From the NCBI GenBank assembly GCA_964035545.1, contig OZ037765.1, forward strand, positions 11,712,698 to 11,776,697: a DNA stretch of 64,000 bases, in the 5' to 3' direction. Positions 12,501-25,454 of the stretch are shown here, in pieces. Origin of the DNA: Bugula neritina (lineage: Eukaryota > Bryozoa > Gymnolaemata > Cheilostomatida > Bugulidae). The translations under genes were made by a program, and so were the position numbers. How positions within the stretch are numbered: position 1 is the first letter of the stretch; the number at the start of each line of letters is the position of its first letter. The notes under the pieces are model-generated. The model worked only from the letters and a program-made list of their open reading frames with translations. It was not told where the DNA came from and did not search any database.

Positions 12501-15500
12501 CTATTTCAATATAAATTGAGCTCAAGTCTAAATTGTTGAATATAACACTATTGTTTTGCATCTTATTTGATTATTCTAGTATGTGTGTCGAGGATTGTGG
12601 CAAGGGCTATTATAAGAAAGTTTCTGAAAAACTATGCGCACTGTGCGACAAGTCGTGTGCCACTTGCTCTGCTGGAGGTGCGACATCGTGCACTTCCTGT
12701 GAAGGTGAACTGCTGTTAGACAGTGAAGGTCATTGTTCTGATGAGTGTCCCACTGGATTCTTTCCTGGTTAGTAGTGTTGGCTGTTGTACAGCTATGCAA
12801 CTTTAATCTGGAGGCTTGAAACGTGATTTAAATTGTTGAAAAGTTTGTCTTCCATTTTGTACGAAAATTATTCTAATATATTTTGTACCTTTTTTGCTGT
12901 GAGTAGAATTTTTTAAAACTGTGCCTGCCGTAAATAATATGTGTGATGCCATTAAATTATGCATATCGAAATTATAATCTATATTTATACTATATTTAAA
13001 ATGATACTGGGAAGTTTGCACCGCTCTAACTGTAAATAATCAACCTGAATGTTATCATCTGCAACCAATATTTGACCAAATATAATCTCAAAGTTTTGCT
13101 GTTTAATCTGCTGTTTCAATCGGTCATATGTTTTGAATAAAAATATTGGATTTTTGTTTTGTTTTTAGGCCCTTAGTAGCGAATATTCTAAAAAGTGCTT
13201 TGTTCAGTAAATGATTATTTAATGATTGAAAACACATGATGCTTTTAATAAATTGAATCTAAATACACTGTGTATTAGGAGCAGTTCATGTTATAAATTA
13301 TATCATACCATATCATATTTTACACTAAAATTATTTTTTATATTTCAAACAAATATCATTTCTAGTATTTTAGATTAAAGAAAATGGTTATAGTCACTTT
13401 TGACATTAGCTTTTGTATTTTTGCTGCATCTTAATTTGGCTAAAATAATAAATACAAGTTTTAATGTTTTGAAACATGTCAAATGTTACATCATTTCAAT
13501 CAATATAGACAGAAATGTGATGTTTCAGTTATGTTATATAAATGTTGTGAACACCTTCTGTAGCAAGTATGTTATGTTTACAGCACCAGATGCCAATGCT
13601 TGCCACGCTTGCAGTGATAAATGTACGAACTGCGTGTCGCTACACGATTGTTTAAACTGTGGCGCTGGGTTTGAAGTTGTGAAAGGAGAGTGTAAGGAGC
13701 TGTGTAAAGACAGGTATGATACATATTCACACCAGCAGGTGCTATATGGTGCTTTATCTCAACCATATACTTGCCGTTTACACTATGAATATTTTCTTGC
13801 AGCTTTTTTTCAATTTCTCTAACTCCATATTTTGTGACAATGAATTTAAAATTCAAAATAAGCTGCATGTGCTTATCTGCTATTACACAATAATGCCTGG
13901 TTGGTGCTGTAAGTGCTATGCTACTATCAGTATGATTGTTCTAAACACGCTGTTGTTTGTTGACACTGGTGAAATTGTATGTAGCAACTATATATAATAT
14001 ATTAATTTCATTTGCTGTAGTGATTTTTCTTCTGTCCTGTTAACAGAGCAATTACTAAGCAACTTTCTAAGGTAGTCTCAGATTTCTAGAATTTAAGACA
14101 AGTTGGAAACTAAGTGAAGATTACTCCTCATTCTTACTGGGATACCCAGTTTATCAGTAACTGTCTCTTATTTTATCACTCTGTAGCATTAGCTCTATAA
14201 AATAATGCCTAGTTCTAAATGTCAGGAACTGCAGCATTAGCTTTGATATTGTATAAAATAATGCCCAGTTATAAATGATATATAATAATTGCAAACTTAT
14301 TGGCATTTAATGTACAAGACATAAGTGTTGGCATTATTATTGTCTACTATTTCCACATGCTTCACTTCTTTTGCAGTGAATACAGAAATGATGAAGATGA
14401 ATGTGTGTCATGTGAGAATACCAACTGTCTAGTGTGCACTGGGCCACACACCTGCGTAGGCTGTAATATCGGTTACTTCCTCTACCACGGTAACTGCACT
14501 CAGAAGTGTCCTCAACAAACATACATCAAGAAGACTGGCCGTGACAGTGGACAAGATGAATGTCACGAGTTTGTTATATGCAATAATTCTTTGTGGATAA
14601 ACCTTTATTACTGACCTGTGTTGTGTATAATAGTGCAGATTTTTGTTTCTGCTTTTCAATTTATATTAGAGCTATTTTCTATACTAATCGTTCATGATAG
14701 GTCAACTGCAGTTACAATCTATTTAAGTTTGTTAACATAGATTGTGATGAAATCGATTTGGTTCACACATAGTGTCTGTGTATGTTACAGTTGCCACGAG
14801 AGCTGTGAAACATGTAATGATGGTCTGGATAACAATTGTCTGTCTTGTTATGATCTGTACCAGCTGAGTTCCTCCCACAAATGCATACGCAACTCTACGT
14901 GTGAAGTGGGGAAGTTCAGGGAATTGGATATCGGTGACTGCGAACCCTGCCATTCCTCGTGTCAGACATGTCACGGGGCGGGGTCTCTCGACTGTACTTC
15001 CTGTCATAATGAAACGTAATTTAAGTCTTGAATTTCGTTTACACTTTCACAGTTTTTTGTCCGAAATTCAATTTGACCGAGTTAAAATTCCGCCGAGTTG
15101 CATTGCTTTGTAAAAGCCACTTGAGTCTCTGCTGTTCCACACACCCTGGCAACTTGTGTTTCTTTTCTTGATTTTTTTTAGTCTTTTAGTTTTTGAACTT
15201 GCATTTACAAAACCACCATCTCTTTCACTTTAATCTGTAGACTTTCTATAAATTACAGTTATTTAAAAGATGGCTCATGTGTGAAGGAGTGTGGTGACGG
15301 AATGTTTAATTACGTCGATGGGCATGACAATCACGCTTCTTGCCAACATTGTCATCCATCTTGCCTTAGCTGCTTTGGTGAGAAAGATAATCAATGTCTG
15401 AAGTGTCCTGAATTTATGGAATTAGTTGATGGGAAATGTAATTCAACCTGTCCCACAGGGTAAGAAAGCACATTACACTACCTTACCAGTTATACTAGGG

Positions 15501-18248
15501 TGCAATGCAACACTTAACTGAGAGTTGTATCACACTGTATGTGTATAGGAACTTAAACGTGTGATGTAAAGTTTTTGCTGCTTATGGAATAAACAAGTTT
15601 GTAATGCACTGGATACTTATAGCAAACGTGTATTGATAATAAATTGGTAACCCACATGTGCTATTACTCACTCAGTCATATTTAGTTCTACATAAGGTTA
15701 AAAGTAGTGATTTCAACCTTTTTTTAGGACATACATTTATAAGAATAATGATAAAAAGGAATGTCGAAATTGTTCGAGGACATGTTCAACCTGCAGTGGT
15801 CCATCTGAAGCAGACTGTATAAGCTGTGAGGGTGAAAAATCACTAACACAAGGTATAGTATATGCCTCTGACTGCTTGAAATAAATGTTTGGTATGCAGT
15901 GTAGACACTTGGTCAATGTGCATGCACAAAGCTGTCTGGCAAACGGAAAGTTCTGCAACATCTTTAGTTGTTTCTATACCAACAAAACTATTTTGCATTT
16001 TAGAAGGAAAGTGTGTGACCAAATGTGAGGATGGTTACTTCAAGAAAGGCTTGTCTATGGAAGGAATGCAAACTGATTACGTTTGCCATCCTTGCAATCT
16101 CCGCTGTGCTACATGTAAAGGTGATTTTATAATTTTAATATGCAGTCTAGTTGTAGCAGTTATAGTAGGAGTTCTCATTGTTAAGAAGCTGATGTCTGTA
16201 AGAGTAGATTTTGTCGTAATACAGTTACTTATCTTTTGATCCGAGTTGTTGGGACTCTTTATTAAGTTTACAAATTTACAAAAGTTTGCAAATTCTAATT
16301 GATAGAAGCAATTTTTTATCTCCAATAAATGTTGCTGTTGTGTTATGTGTCTGAATATTAAATGTATGTGTAAATTGGAAATCATTATCTTTAATCCCTT
16401 TAATATTTCGTGTAAAGCAGGTGTGGAGGGATTTGTTCTTTGGTTGTATTTGCTAGTTTATAAATAATACCTGCACCTACGCAGAGTTTATTGTATTTGT
16501 TGTATAATTGTGAAGTTGCATGAGTAAGGTGGTTTATTCCCATGTCCAGGAGAGCTTTCTTCAGAGTGTCTCTCGTGTCGTGATGGTGATGTGTTGTTCC
16601 AAGGTCATTGTAAAGAGAGAACTCAATGTTACGACAGTCAGTACTACAATGCCACAGCCAATGTGAGTTATAGCTATTCCTGGCTTACAACAGCCATTAT
16701 TCAGAGTTTGTAGGCCATAACAGGGCTGCTTTATGAAATATAGTATGTGAATGTTGTAGACACAAATAACTTTATTCACTTCTCTGACTATGAATTGGGT
16801 TATCTAATTATCCACTTCATACAGTTGCAGGTGAGGGTTAAGTATGAATACAATGGATACTGTTACTCATTTATTATCATATTTGTTTATTAATTTATGT
16901 AAAATGGGGGTTTTGCTATTGAAAAGGAAAATAAAATGCATGTTTTTGTTGGAGCTATAGTAGCTAGCATACCAGTTACTACAGTTTTCTGGTTGGCTTT
17001 CACTAATAGGAGTGTCTAAGTTGCAACAGCATGTGTGTCAGCTGTGTTGGACCAAGTGAGCATGAGTGTACCTCGTGTGCACCTGGACAAGAGCTCTACC
17101 CAGATACCAAAACCACTTCTTCATCGCCTACAACTCAACGTCCAGTTGGAAAATGTGTTTTGTGCTGCTCTAGTGACCAAACTGACCCTTCTCTTTGCTG
17201 TGATTGCAGTCAACATGGTAAGAACTTGTCACATCTCCACATATACATTTATTCTACAGTATATAAACTAATAGAACTGCTCTTTGATGGACAACAACGC
17301 TATAGTGTATTGCAGTATTTTAAGCATTTTCCAACTACTAAATCCTAAGTAGGCCTAATGGTTACTTACATAGCAACTTACACTGGCATTTTACTGCTGG
17401 CCATTTGACTATCATGTGGAATTTACTCATACAAATATGTGTCAGGTTTCCATAAATTTATTGAATACGCTTGGAGTAGAGTTGCAAGTTTGTAATTTGT
17501 ATTCCACTTTTTGCAATAGAAGTTATTGTGATACATTTAACTTGGTAGGTCGTCTTGCTTTTTTAGAAACTACTTTTATGATTTATTATTTTCATTGAGT
17601 ACTCATAAGTTTTTTACAATGTAAGCACTAATATATTGTGGTATATTTTCGAAATTGCATAAAGTCTCAGGCCTAAATATGTTTTTCTAAGTCGATTTAA
17701 TTCAAAGTGAAGACAGTTTGAAATATATTTTTCTACAGGTGATCACCCATCTCAACTTAGTCAGCTAAAATCTGTACTTGAGAAATGGTAACAGTTGTTC
17801 GTATAATACTCTAAACTCATCCACATTCTTTCTATTATAGCTTCACTGCACTCTTTTCATAACAGTGACGTCTATTTCTTTCATAATAATCTTCTAATTT
17901 CTAGGTTCTCCAGTCTGCGGAAGCATCGATCAAAAGAAAGCCACTACTAAAAGTGTTGAATCTTTGACAATAGAACAACATAGACCTTTCATATCTATTG
18001 TTGTACTTGGAATACTAACATGTGTAGTTTTATATTTCGTTGTATTTTTAATATTGCAATATAGAAGCAATGGGCGCTGTATTTGGCAGTCGTCTTCTTC
18101 TGCACTTCTAGTTGATGGAAATGGGGTTATTGAATATTCTGCATTATCTGACAAAGATAGAGATTATGATACACTATTTGTTGCTGATGATGGCTATTAC
18201 GGAACTTCTAAATCTGATGCACTAAAGCTTAATTATGGCTCAGATTGA
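6544..18248 (+). CDS. Furin/PC5-type proprotein convertase with Cys-rich repeats and membrane anchor
   Basis: A kexin-family subtilase that cleaves precursors after paired basic residues in the secretory pathway. Exons: 6544-6747, 7801-7905, 8009-8116, 8267-8404, 8685-8850, 9156-9328, 9424-9636, 9796-9899, 9997-10103, 10539-10656, 10793-10925, 11198-11367, 11613(or 11627)-11825, 12580-12767, 13584-13713, 14377-14568, 14791-15015, 15259-15459, 15728-15852, 16004-16120, 16550-16662, 17010-17217 and 17905-18248; all phases agree, giving 1264 aa. Order: signal peptide (about 1-31), prodomain with RVSKR (82-86) and the autocleavage site RKKR (115-118), catalytic domain with Asp171 ([13 protein letters not shown]), His212 (HGTRCAGEV), oxyanion Asn313 (ASGNGG) and Ser387 (HTGTSAS), P domain ending near LVLYG, about ten furin-like Cys repeats, a TM segment (about 1179-1202), and an acidic Tyr-containing tail resembling trafficking tails of furin and PC5B. 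The architecture is PC5/PC6-like. Exon 13's start is uncertain. Orthology to PCSK5 versus furin needs a tree. Confidence 0.93.
16121..16352 (+). other. Possible alternative terminal exon: second TM anchor plus poly(A) signal
   Basis: Exon 20 of the convertase reads in frame past its donor (16121) into 39 further codons ending at TGA 16237-16239. They encode one long hydrophobic run ([20 protein letters not shown]) followed by KK and a short tail, which is what a type I membrane anchor looks like. An AATAAA lies at 16324-16329, followed at once by a GT-rich tract (16330-16352), the expected arrangement for 3' end formation. This could yield a shorter membrane-anchored isoform lacking the last Cys-rich repeats. 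AT-rich introns can give hydrophobic translations by chance, so this remains a hypothesis. Confidence 0.45.
17739..17787 (+). other. Possible 49-nt cassette exon giving a soluble convertase
   Basis: Between exons 22 and 23 a stretch has a good acceptor (TTTTCTACAG) and a donor (GTAACA), and enters in the right phase (encoding [16 protein letters not shown]). Because 49 is not a multiple of 3, inclusion shifts exon 23 into a frame that stops at TAA 17948-17950 after a short basic tail, removing the TM segment and cytoplasmic tail. Its inclusion is unproven. Confidence 0.35.
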
Positions 18249-18701
18249 TTTTAATTTTATTTTTCATAGCATTTTATTATAGAATGTCCAATATATTATA
18301 TATCCTGAAAATTATTAACTATATAGAAACATTATGATATAATTCATGTGAAATTTGCAAATTGTTTCAAGATAAATTTGCCAAATGAGCCGTTGAACAA
18401 AGTTGAAATAATTAAACATGCTCGAAATCATTCATTTCAGCCAAAACGCGTTTTTCCACCCCACATTCTAATTGGCCTACCTACCTATTAAATTTATAGC
18501 AGTAAAAATGTATATTAATTGTTATGATAATAGCTATGCAAATTGTTTGACATTTATTTTTGAAAGTGTAATAATATCCTATTTTTGATATTTTTCAGGT
18601 CAGCGGTTTTCTTGTAAGAATTTCATAAAATGTTTTACGACTTCATTTATTTTTCTGCTGCTAACACCTTGTGGTGATTTCAATTTCGAATATTATTTTC
18701 A

Positions 18702-18707
18702 AATAAA
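18702..18707 (+). terminator. Poly(A) signal of the convertase gene
   Basis: AATAAA on the plus strand 454 bp after the convertase stop codon. The convergent gene's candidate signal lies at 18761-18766, so the two transcripts probably end within a few tens of bases of each other. Confidence 0.6.
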
Positions 18708-18760
18708 GTTATGGCAAGTCAAATTGTTTTTAGAACAGTTTAATTTTGATGTTTTACCAT

Positions 18761-18766
18761 TTTATT
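18761..18766 (-). terminator. Candidate poly(A) signal of the beta-lactamase-like gene
   Basis: AATAAA on the minus strand, giving a 3' UTR of about 580 nt after the stop at 19346. I noticed no closer perfect hexamer. Confidence 0.45.
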
Positions 18767-19345
18767 ATTAATTATGAATTTTTACAAAGCAACTAATAAC
18801 AAATTCAACGTTTCTTATAAAAAATCTTTTTGGTAACCTTGAAAATTCTTACATAGCTAAGATTTATCTTATACAAGAAGCCCTAAATAGAAAATCAGTT
18901 TGATAAACAGGTAAATATTGCAAAATCAATAGCTTGGATCAGCGTAAAAAGTGAAGTACAATTTAAAGCAAATTACATACCGTTGCTGTTTACTGTAGCT
19001 AGATGTAATAAATATGAGCCTCGATAATGCCTGCAATTTAGGAAATCACATCAACTACAAAGTTAACCTAGATTAAATGTGTTACAATTTATGTACAATC
19101 AATTTGATGCATGATGCAATATACTAAATGACAAAAACCAATGCAAAAATATTTGGACTTCTTTAAATTAATAAAAACAAATATAGAAAAGAAAACTCCT
19201 TGACCAATTTTTAACAACAATTTTTGTACAGCTTAAATTTAGATTTTGAAAAAATTGCAGGCAGAGCATATAAAATGTAACATAAACAAAATACATAATT
19301 ATAAGATTTCTGTAACAAATAGAGTACAAAAGTGTAAATCTTTGC

Positions 19346-22300
19346 TTAAATGCTGTCATAAAGGGCCCTCAGCAGCGACTCAAACCTGGGGTCAAGTCCA
19401 GATCTGTATATACTGTTATAGTTGGTCAGGTAGGCTAAACTGATATTCAATTCTTTGTCAACAAAGACATATTGTCCACCAAAGCCTGAATATCCTATTA
19501 TCTTAGTGCCCTGCAATAGCAAAAGTAAAGTTCTCCGTAAAGATATCTCCAACATTAAATGTGCACGGGTTCAGCAATGCAAATTGATAGCAAATGTTGT
19601 TTGTAAAAAATAGAGCTGAGCTGTGAATGAAGAACACAAAAAGCATCCAGAATAAATGAACAGCTACTAAGTTCATTGAACTGGGCTACTTTTCCAAGAC
19701 AGTTGTTTAATCTGCAATTACAGGTTTTTCATACCAGGTAAATGATTACAGTTTGAAAGACAGGTTGTTAATTTAAAGTGTTTCAAAGCATTCATCACCA
19801 TAAGTAAATGTAGATTCAAAATTAATGACCATACCACAAGTCATTGGCTGTTTGAAATGAGTAGTATTTAGAATTCTTTGCAAAACTTCCTAGTTGCTAT
19901 TACTGGAATCCCACTAACGTACTATATAGGACAGCCCAGCCATCATAAACACTGCACTCATTTTATTGTTTATATTTCTTTTATACAAAAGGTAATCTGC
20001 TTTGGACTTCTCCAGTTTCTGAGATCCAGAGTATGAGCTAACAGTCAACTTGCCAAAACATTATTTTCTGGCAAATAGCATTGGACATTACATCATAACA
20101 ATAATATATAATGCAATTCCACCAGGAAGTGAGCTGGTGGCACATTATCACATACATTTTAACTATTTATAGCTAAAACTCGTGATGTTTTTTGCATCCC
20201 AGTTCAAAGCATGTAGTAAACAAACTGTTAACTCCAAATGATGATAGCTAAGAGAGCCTATCTCTTACCTTAGGAGAATTGCGAACTTGCCCAGCCGCAC
20301 TCATCGTCCAATCACCAATAATTCCTAGCTTTCGGGCCCAACTAGTGTCATGGCTTTGAATTGGTACCTCAGTCATATGACTCCATGTTTGGTGAGATAT
20401 TATTGGTGGAGAGAGATTGTCCTGTCCAACCAGCAGAGCATCATTATACAGCTGAGCTAAAGACCTGGCTGACACGAACCCACTGACGGATCCAACAGAG
20501 GAAGATCTGATTCCTGGGTCATTCAGACGTTTTATCTGTAAAATATCACAATACCCATGTATACATGGTATAATTACTTAGTATACAGCATCTAAAAGTT
20601 TTTATCAATTTTAGTTATATTTTTCCGATTTACATTTTTCAATATGGCATATGGGTCATTTTACTTAATTTAGTACACGTTGGAAATCTCCAGTTTTTAG
20701 CTATTTTTCACAATTTAGCTGCTAATTAACAAGGGATTTTGCCCAAAACTAGTAAAATATCAATAAATACACCTAAATAATCAAGGTTATTTTTAATTTT
20801 GCTTGATTTCCCATGCTTTTCCTAATTTTTCAGCTACTTTTGATTGCGGACCTTTACGGTTTTTTCCGTAACGGTACGCAATCAAAAGTAGCTGAAAAGT
20901 TAGGAAAAGCATGGGAAATCAAGCAAAATTAAAAATAACCTTGATTATTTAGGTGTATTTATTGATATTTTACTAGTTTTGGGCAAAATCCCTTGTTAAT
21001 TAGCAGCTAAATTGTGAAAAATAGCGAAAAACTGGAGATTTCCAGTGTGTGTACTGTGTACTAAATTAAGTAAAACGGCTCACATGCAAAGACAGACATA
21101 AACTGCATTAACTATGAGCACGATATTAGATTTCAGCAGCATGACCTCTGTTGACTAAGAGCATAGTAGACTGAGAGCGTAGTAGACTGAGAGCGTAGTA
21201 GACTGAGAGCATAGTATACTGAGAGCGTAGTAGACTGAGAGTGTAGTAGACTGAGAGCGTAGTAGACTGAGAGTGTAATAGACTGAGAGCGTAGTATACT
21301 GATAGTGTAGTAGACTGAGAGCGTAGTATACTGATAGTGTAGTAGACTAAGAGCATAGTAGACTAAGAGCATAGTAGACTAAGAGCATAGTAGACTGAGA
21401 GCGTAGTATACTGATAGTGTAGTAGACTAAGAGCATAGTAGACTAAGAGCATAGTAGACTGAGAGTGTAGTAGACTGAGAGTGTAGTAGACTAAGAGCAT
21501 AGTAGACTAAGAGCGTAGTAGACTAAGAGCATAGTAGACTAAGAGCGTAGTAGACTAAGAGCGTAGTAGACTGAGAGCATAGTATACTGATAGTGTAGTA
21601 GACTGATAGCGTAGTAGACTGAGAGCATAGTAGACTGAGAGCGTAGTAAACTGACAGAGGACAGCTCGCTTAACTCACCGAATTCATTTCGGTGAACGTA
21701 GAAAATCTCATATAGGATAATAGTGTGTGTATTATTTCCATCGGAGCGAATATTACTTCAAATATGATGGAAAAGCCATGACCACGAACTCGGGCAGCTC
21801 TATGCTGCTCGTGCAATGGAAGTCCAACAAAGAAATCCAAACCTGCAAAATTATTGAGAACCTTTTGTAAACTATTGTAGCCTGAATAATACTACATGCA
21901 TCTTCATAAAGTCAAATACTAAATATACTCTAGAAACTGGTATATTATAGACCACATACTTCATATATTCAGCATACAGTGCAAACATATGATATTTCTA
22001 ATAATTAAATTAAAATGTCCTTTATATGAATTTTATTGAACGAAAAATGACCAGTTTCTGATAATTTACTGGTGGTGAACTTAGTAGTTATATAAAAATT
22101 CAAAGATAAAAGTTGTCATTATTCAGGAAGCAAACTGGTGGAAATGTATGAGTCACAGTAAGTGATACTAAGCAACCGACTACCAAAGCAATAGGTTTGT
22201 ACACAACTGTTGGCACCAGTACAAATAATTATGCAATAGTTATAAAAACATGTGTACCAAGCTTAGATGAAAACTCTTCCTCAAAGAACTGCTTCAGTGA

Positions 22301-25300
22301 TCTATGACTGGGATCCACTCTCTGCACCAGTTGATCTGCATACAACTCCAAAATTCCTTGATCGCTATCCAGTTGTATGAAACCTGAAACACATTAACAG
22401 CTCGCCTGAAACCTGGTAAGTGCAGCACTTTTGGCTGAGTAAAAACAATTTAATCATAACACAGAAGTCTAACTTGTTATTGCATTCAACTTCCTGAAAC
22501 CGAGCGTCATTAACTGTGTGTGTGCCATAATAATTTCTAATACAGCATAATGAAGCAATATCTTTTGACATGATGCAGTATTTTTGCCATGGAAAATGTT
22601 GTGCAAAAAAATTTCAAGATATGTTCCTATCTTACCAGGTGAAGAGAGATACTGACTGGCCAATTCCTCAGATAGTTTATCTGTGTTACTCAGATTTTCT
22701 ATGGATATAGATCGGTTCAACCTTAGCAGTCCGGACTACAAAAGGTACTCTAGGTAGAATTCATCCATACATTGCTTAGTAAATAACATGGTGTATTCTT
22801 ATTTAATGTCACATATTTCCTGAAAATAATAGCTTAGTGTTTTACCAATGTGATTGCTTCTGTTTGATCTAACATTTTTCTTTTACATATCAATTAGATA
22901 CCTGTTACAACATTAGCCTTGTGTGATCATTTAGTGGCAAGTGTATTAGACATGTTATTGACATTATTAACAATAGTGTGTATGCATATATATAAAAAAA
23001 CATTTTCAGCAAAAAACCAATAAATAATTTTCAACTTGAAACATAATTATATGATGCTATAACTGTACAATACCTGTACTGTTTGTTGCATATTGTACTG
23101 TGTAGTGTATACTGCACTTGTGTAACTATGGCCTATTGCATCATATAATACTTTGAATTACTACAACTGAGACGTGCTTTTATAAATACCATGACATGCT
23201 AAATATAGAGAGAGCTCCGCATTGCTGAATAGCAGTTTATAGCTTACTCATGACCTAAAGTCTAAACAATTCAAGTGGAATGATTTTGAAGCTTCACTAA
23301 TCTGCCTGGCACAGACAGTACCTGTCTTGGAGCTATTTTTAGCTGACAGCATCCTAAACAAGAAAGACTGGTAATAATCACCAGCTGCAATTGGTCTTTC
23401 TCAATCATCTAACTTTGTAAACAAACTCAGGTTACATAACTCATCGCCAACTTATAGATAAATTCACAGATGGTTTACCCATATAATTCACAAAGAATGG
23501 AACAAGATAGGATAGCTGTTTATAGTGAACAAATTTTATTCAAAATGTAGCTTGTACTCCCAACATGTATTGAACTATTACCAATTCTCATATTCAACAT
23601 GGTATGCAAGTGCTAATGAAGCTCAGGGTACGACTAGAATCTAGATGTGGACTGTAGTACAAGTCAGTCTGCAGTGAAGTTATGCATACTTCAAGTGAAC
23701 AACTTTACCTGCTCTGACAATAGGTCACGGACTGTCACTTTATCTTTTCCATTAACTCCAAATTCAGGCCAATAAGCTGAGATTGTATTCTCGTAATCAA
23801 CAAACCCCCTTAAGAAACAAGCAATGCAAAGGTTACTGGAAAAAATTGTACTGAAACGAGAAAAAATGTTGAACTTCATGTACAAAATGCAGGCAATAAG
23901 TCTGTAATATTGGTTGGTGCTGCATAAACTTTGGAAGGAACAGTGATCAAGTTAATAACATTCCTTTAATTTGTTCCCAACATCTGTCTTTGCAAACCCT
24001 TATATAATTGCATACTTTGAAGGAAAAAAGTTACTGCATAACTAGAGAATAGACACAACTTTAGAAGCAAAGATACTACATAGTTTTGTATTACATCACT
24101 TTGTGCTTTGATCAAGTAAATAATGCTGGCACCATCAATAAATAACAGATTAATTATCATTTCATGTATTTGAAACAAGATTATCTGGTGGTGCCACTTA
24201 GTTGGTATAGATACAAGATCAGGAGACAGCATGGTTAGCACTACCAGCTAATTGTACAGTTTCAGATGTGAATATCAAGACAGAAAACACATGAAACAGA
24301 GGAATATAATGATATTCAGAATAGGCTGCTTCCAAATAACTCAACTGAGTAACCATAACATTTCTCTCTCGGTAATTTTCAGAAAACCTTAACAAACAAA
24401 TAATAAGGACAGAAATTATACAAAAAAATTTCTTGTCAATTATTCTATTAAAATACCGATTGACTATCATCGCCAATTTCTAAGATTTTTCAAGGCCAGT
24501 GACTGCTTAGAAATTTGTTGTAATTAGAAATCTTTAATGAAGAGTAAATTACTAAATTCTATCTCTGTCACCTGATTTCAAAAAAAATGACTAGCACAAC
24601 TTGAAGTCGCAAGATTCTTCAAGATCTAAAGTAAATGAAGAGAAATGACATTCACAATAAACTGTATATTTTAGACATGACATTAGTATTGGATATAGCT
24701 ACCCACCTTTCATATAGCAATCCAAGGCTTAACGAGATAGCGATGTTATAAAGAGAAAATGTGTTTGCAACAGTTGACTTTTTCCAGGGCTGCCACGCTT
24801 CTATGTCTGCATACCCACCCCACAGATCAACCACAGTCTCTCCGTCTTTAAACACAGCAAATGCAGCTCCTTTTTCTTCTTCTGATAATAGGTGAAGACT
24901 GAAAATATTGAACATATTGTATATATGGTATAGTTTGTGTGTATTTAATGTGCATTAATAAATATCTCTAGCCTTGGAACAAAATTTTTAAACAAAAAAT
25001 AAACAGAAAATGAGGACTTTAAAATAAATTTCTTTACAACATGTGCTTTATTGATAATTGCAACAGGTTAGTCAGTTGGCATTGCGATAAACATGCATGC
25101 AGCACACAATTAAAATTCTGTGAAATATCGCAGGTAGAAATTTACTTGTTACAACTTCGATACTATGACAAGTCATTTTACTATTCTCGAAGCTCACCGA
25201 AATATTTCAGACACTTTTTTTAGTTTTGGTATTACATGGCCATCAATATTTCCTTTTGGTGGATCAGGAGACAAAAGATTTGGTATCCACGCAACGAGAA

Positions 25301-25454
25301 TGGCTGTGGCAAGCACCGTTAGACAACTAGTCCACCAAAAACTCATGTATTTATTGTTTGTCATCTTTGGTTGTCGGACAACAGGCTGTCCAGGTAATAA
25401 AGCCACCGCACTCTTTTTAGGATAATTCGGCTCCTCCAGCTTGCCTTCGCACAT
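19346..25454 (-). CDS. Membrane-anchored beta-lactamase/esterase-fold protein, probably inactive
   Basis: Eight minus-strand exons join with matching phases: 25198-25454, 24707-24898, 23709-23808, 22636-22735, 22258-22383, 21679-21842, 20269-20535 and 19346-19510, giving 456 aa. After a short cytosolic segment a TM anchor spans about residues 39-61. The rest matches animal and bacterial serine beta-lactamase-like hydrolases (class C/EstB type): GAAFAVFKDGETVVDLWGGYAD, then AYWPEFGVNGKDKVTVRDLLS, a block ending LVQRVDPSHRSLKQFFEEE, GLDFFVGLP, and a C-terminal GYSGFGGQYVFVDKE block. Three usual active-site positions are altered: the SxxK motif reads S134-L-Y-N137, the HGYHA-type tyrosine region reads DSDQGI, and the late His-x-Gly is Tyr-Ser-Gly. 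The fold assignment is firm; loss of activity is inference, and the natural substrate of the family in animals is unclear. Confidence 0.85.
20647..21088. mobile_element. ~440-bp near-perfect palindrome (fold-back element) in an intron
   Basis: The left arm (from about 20647) and right arm (to about 21088) are reverse complements over roughly 200 bp each with few differences. They meet at a small central hairpin (TTACGG, six T, CCGTAA, about 20860-20877). It lies in the intron between exons 6 and 7 of the beta-lactamase-like gene. No ORF and no clear target duplication are visible. It may be a fold-back MITE; a recent inverted duplication is the alternative. Confidence 0.8.
21150..21655. repeat. 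16-bp minisatellite, about 31 copies
   Basis: Tandem units close to GTAGTAGACTGAGAGC, with variants at a few positions (GAGAGC/TAAGAGC, GTAGTA/ATAGTA, GACTGA/TACTGA). Variant blocks such as TACTGATAGTGTAG recur at irregular spacing, as expected from unequal exchange. It sits next to the palindrome in the same intron. Because 16 is not divisible by 3 and units lack stops in some frames, long spurious open frames run through it. Confidence 0.95.

Noticed and set aside
21126-21372. Open frames of repeated Leu-Ser-Tyr units on the minus strand
   Set aside because: They are translations of the 16-bp minisatellite; stop-free frames follow from the unit and no gene features accompany them.
21150-21655. 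Regular short repeats resembling a CRISPR array
   Set aside because: Units are contiguous 16-mers without spacers, in an animal intron; an ordinary minisatellite.
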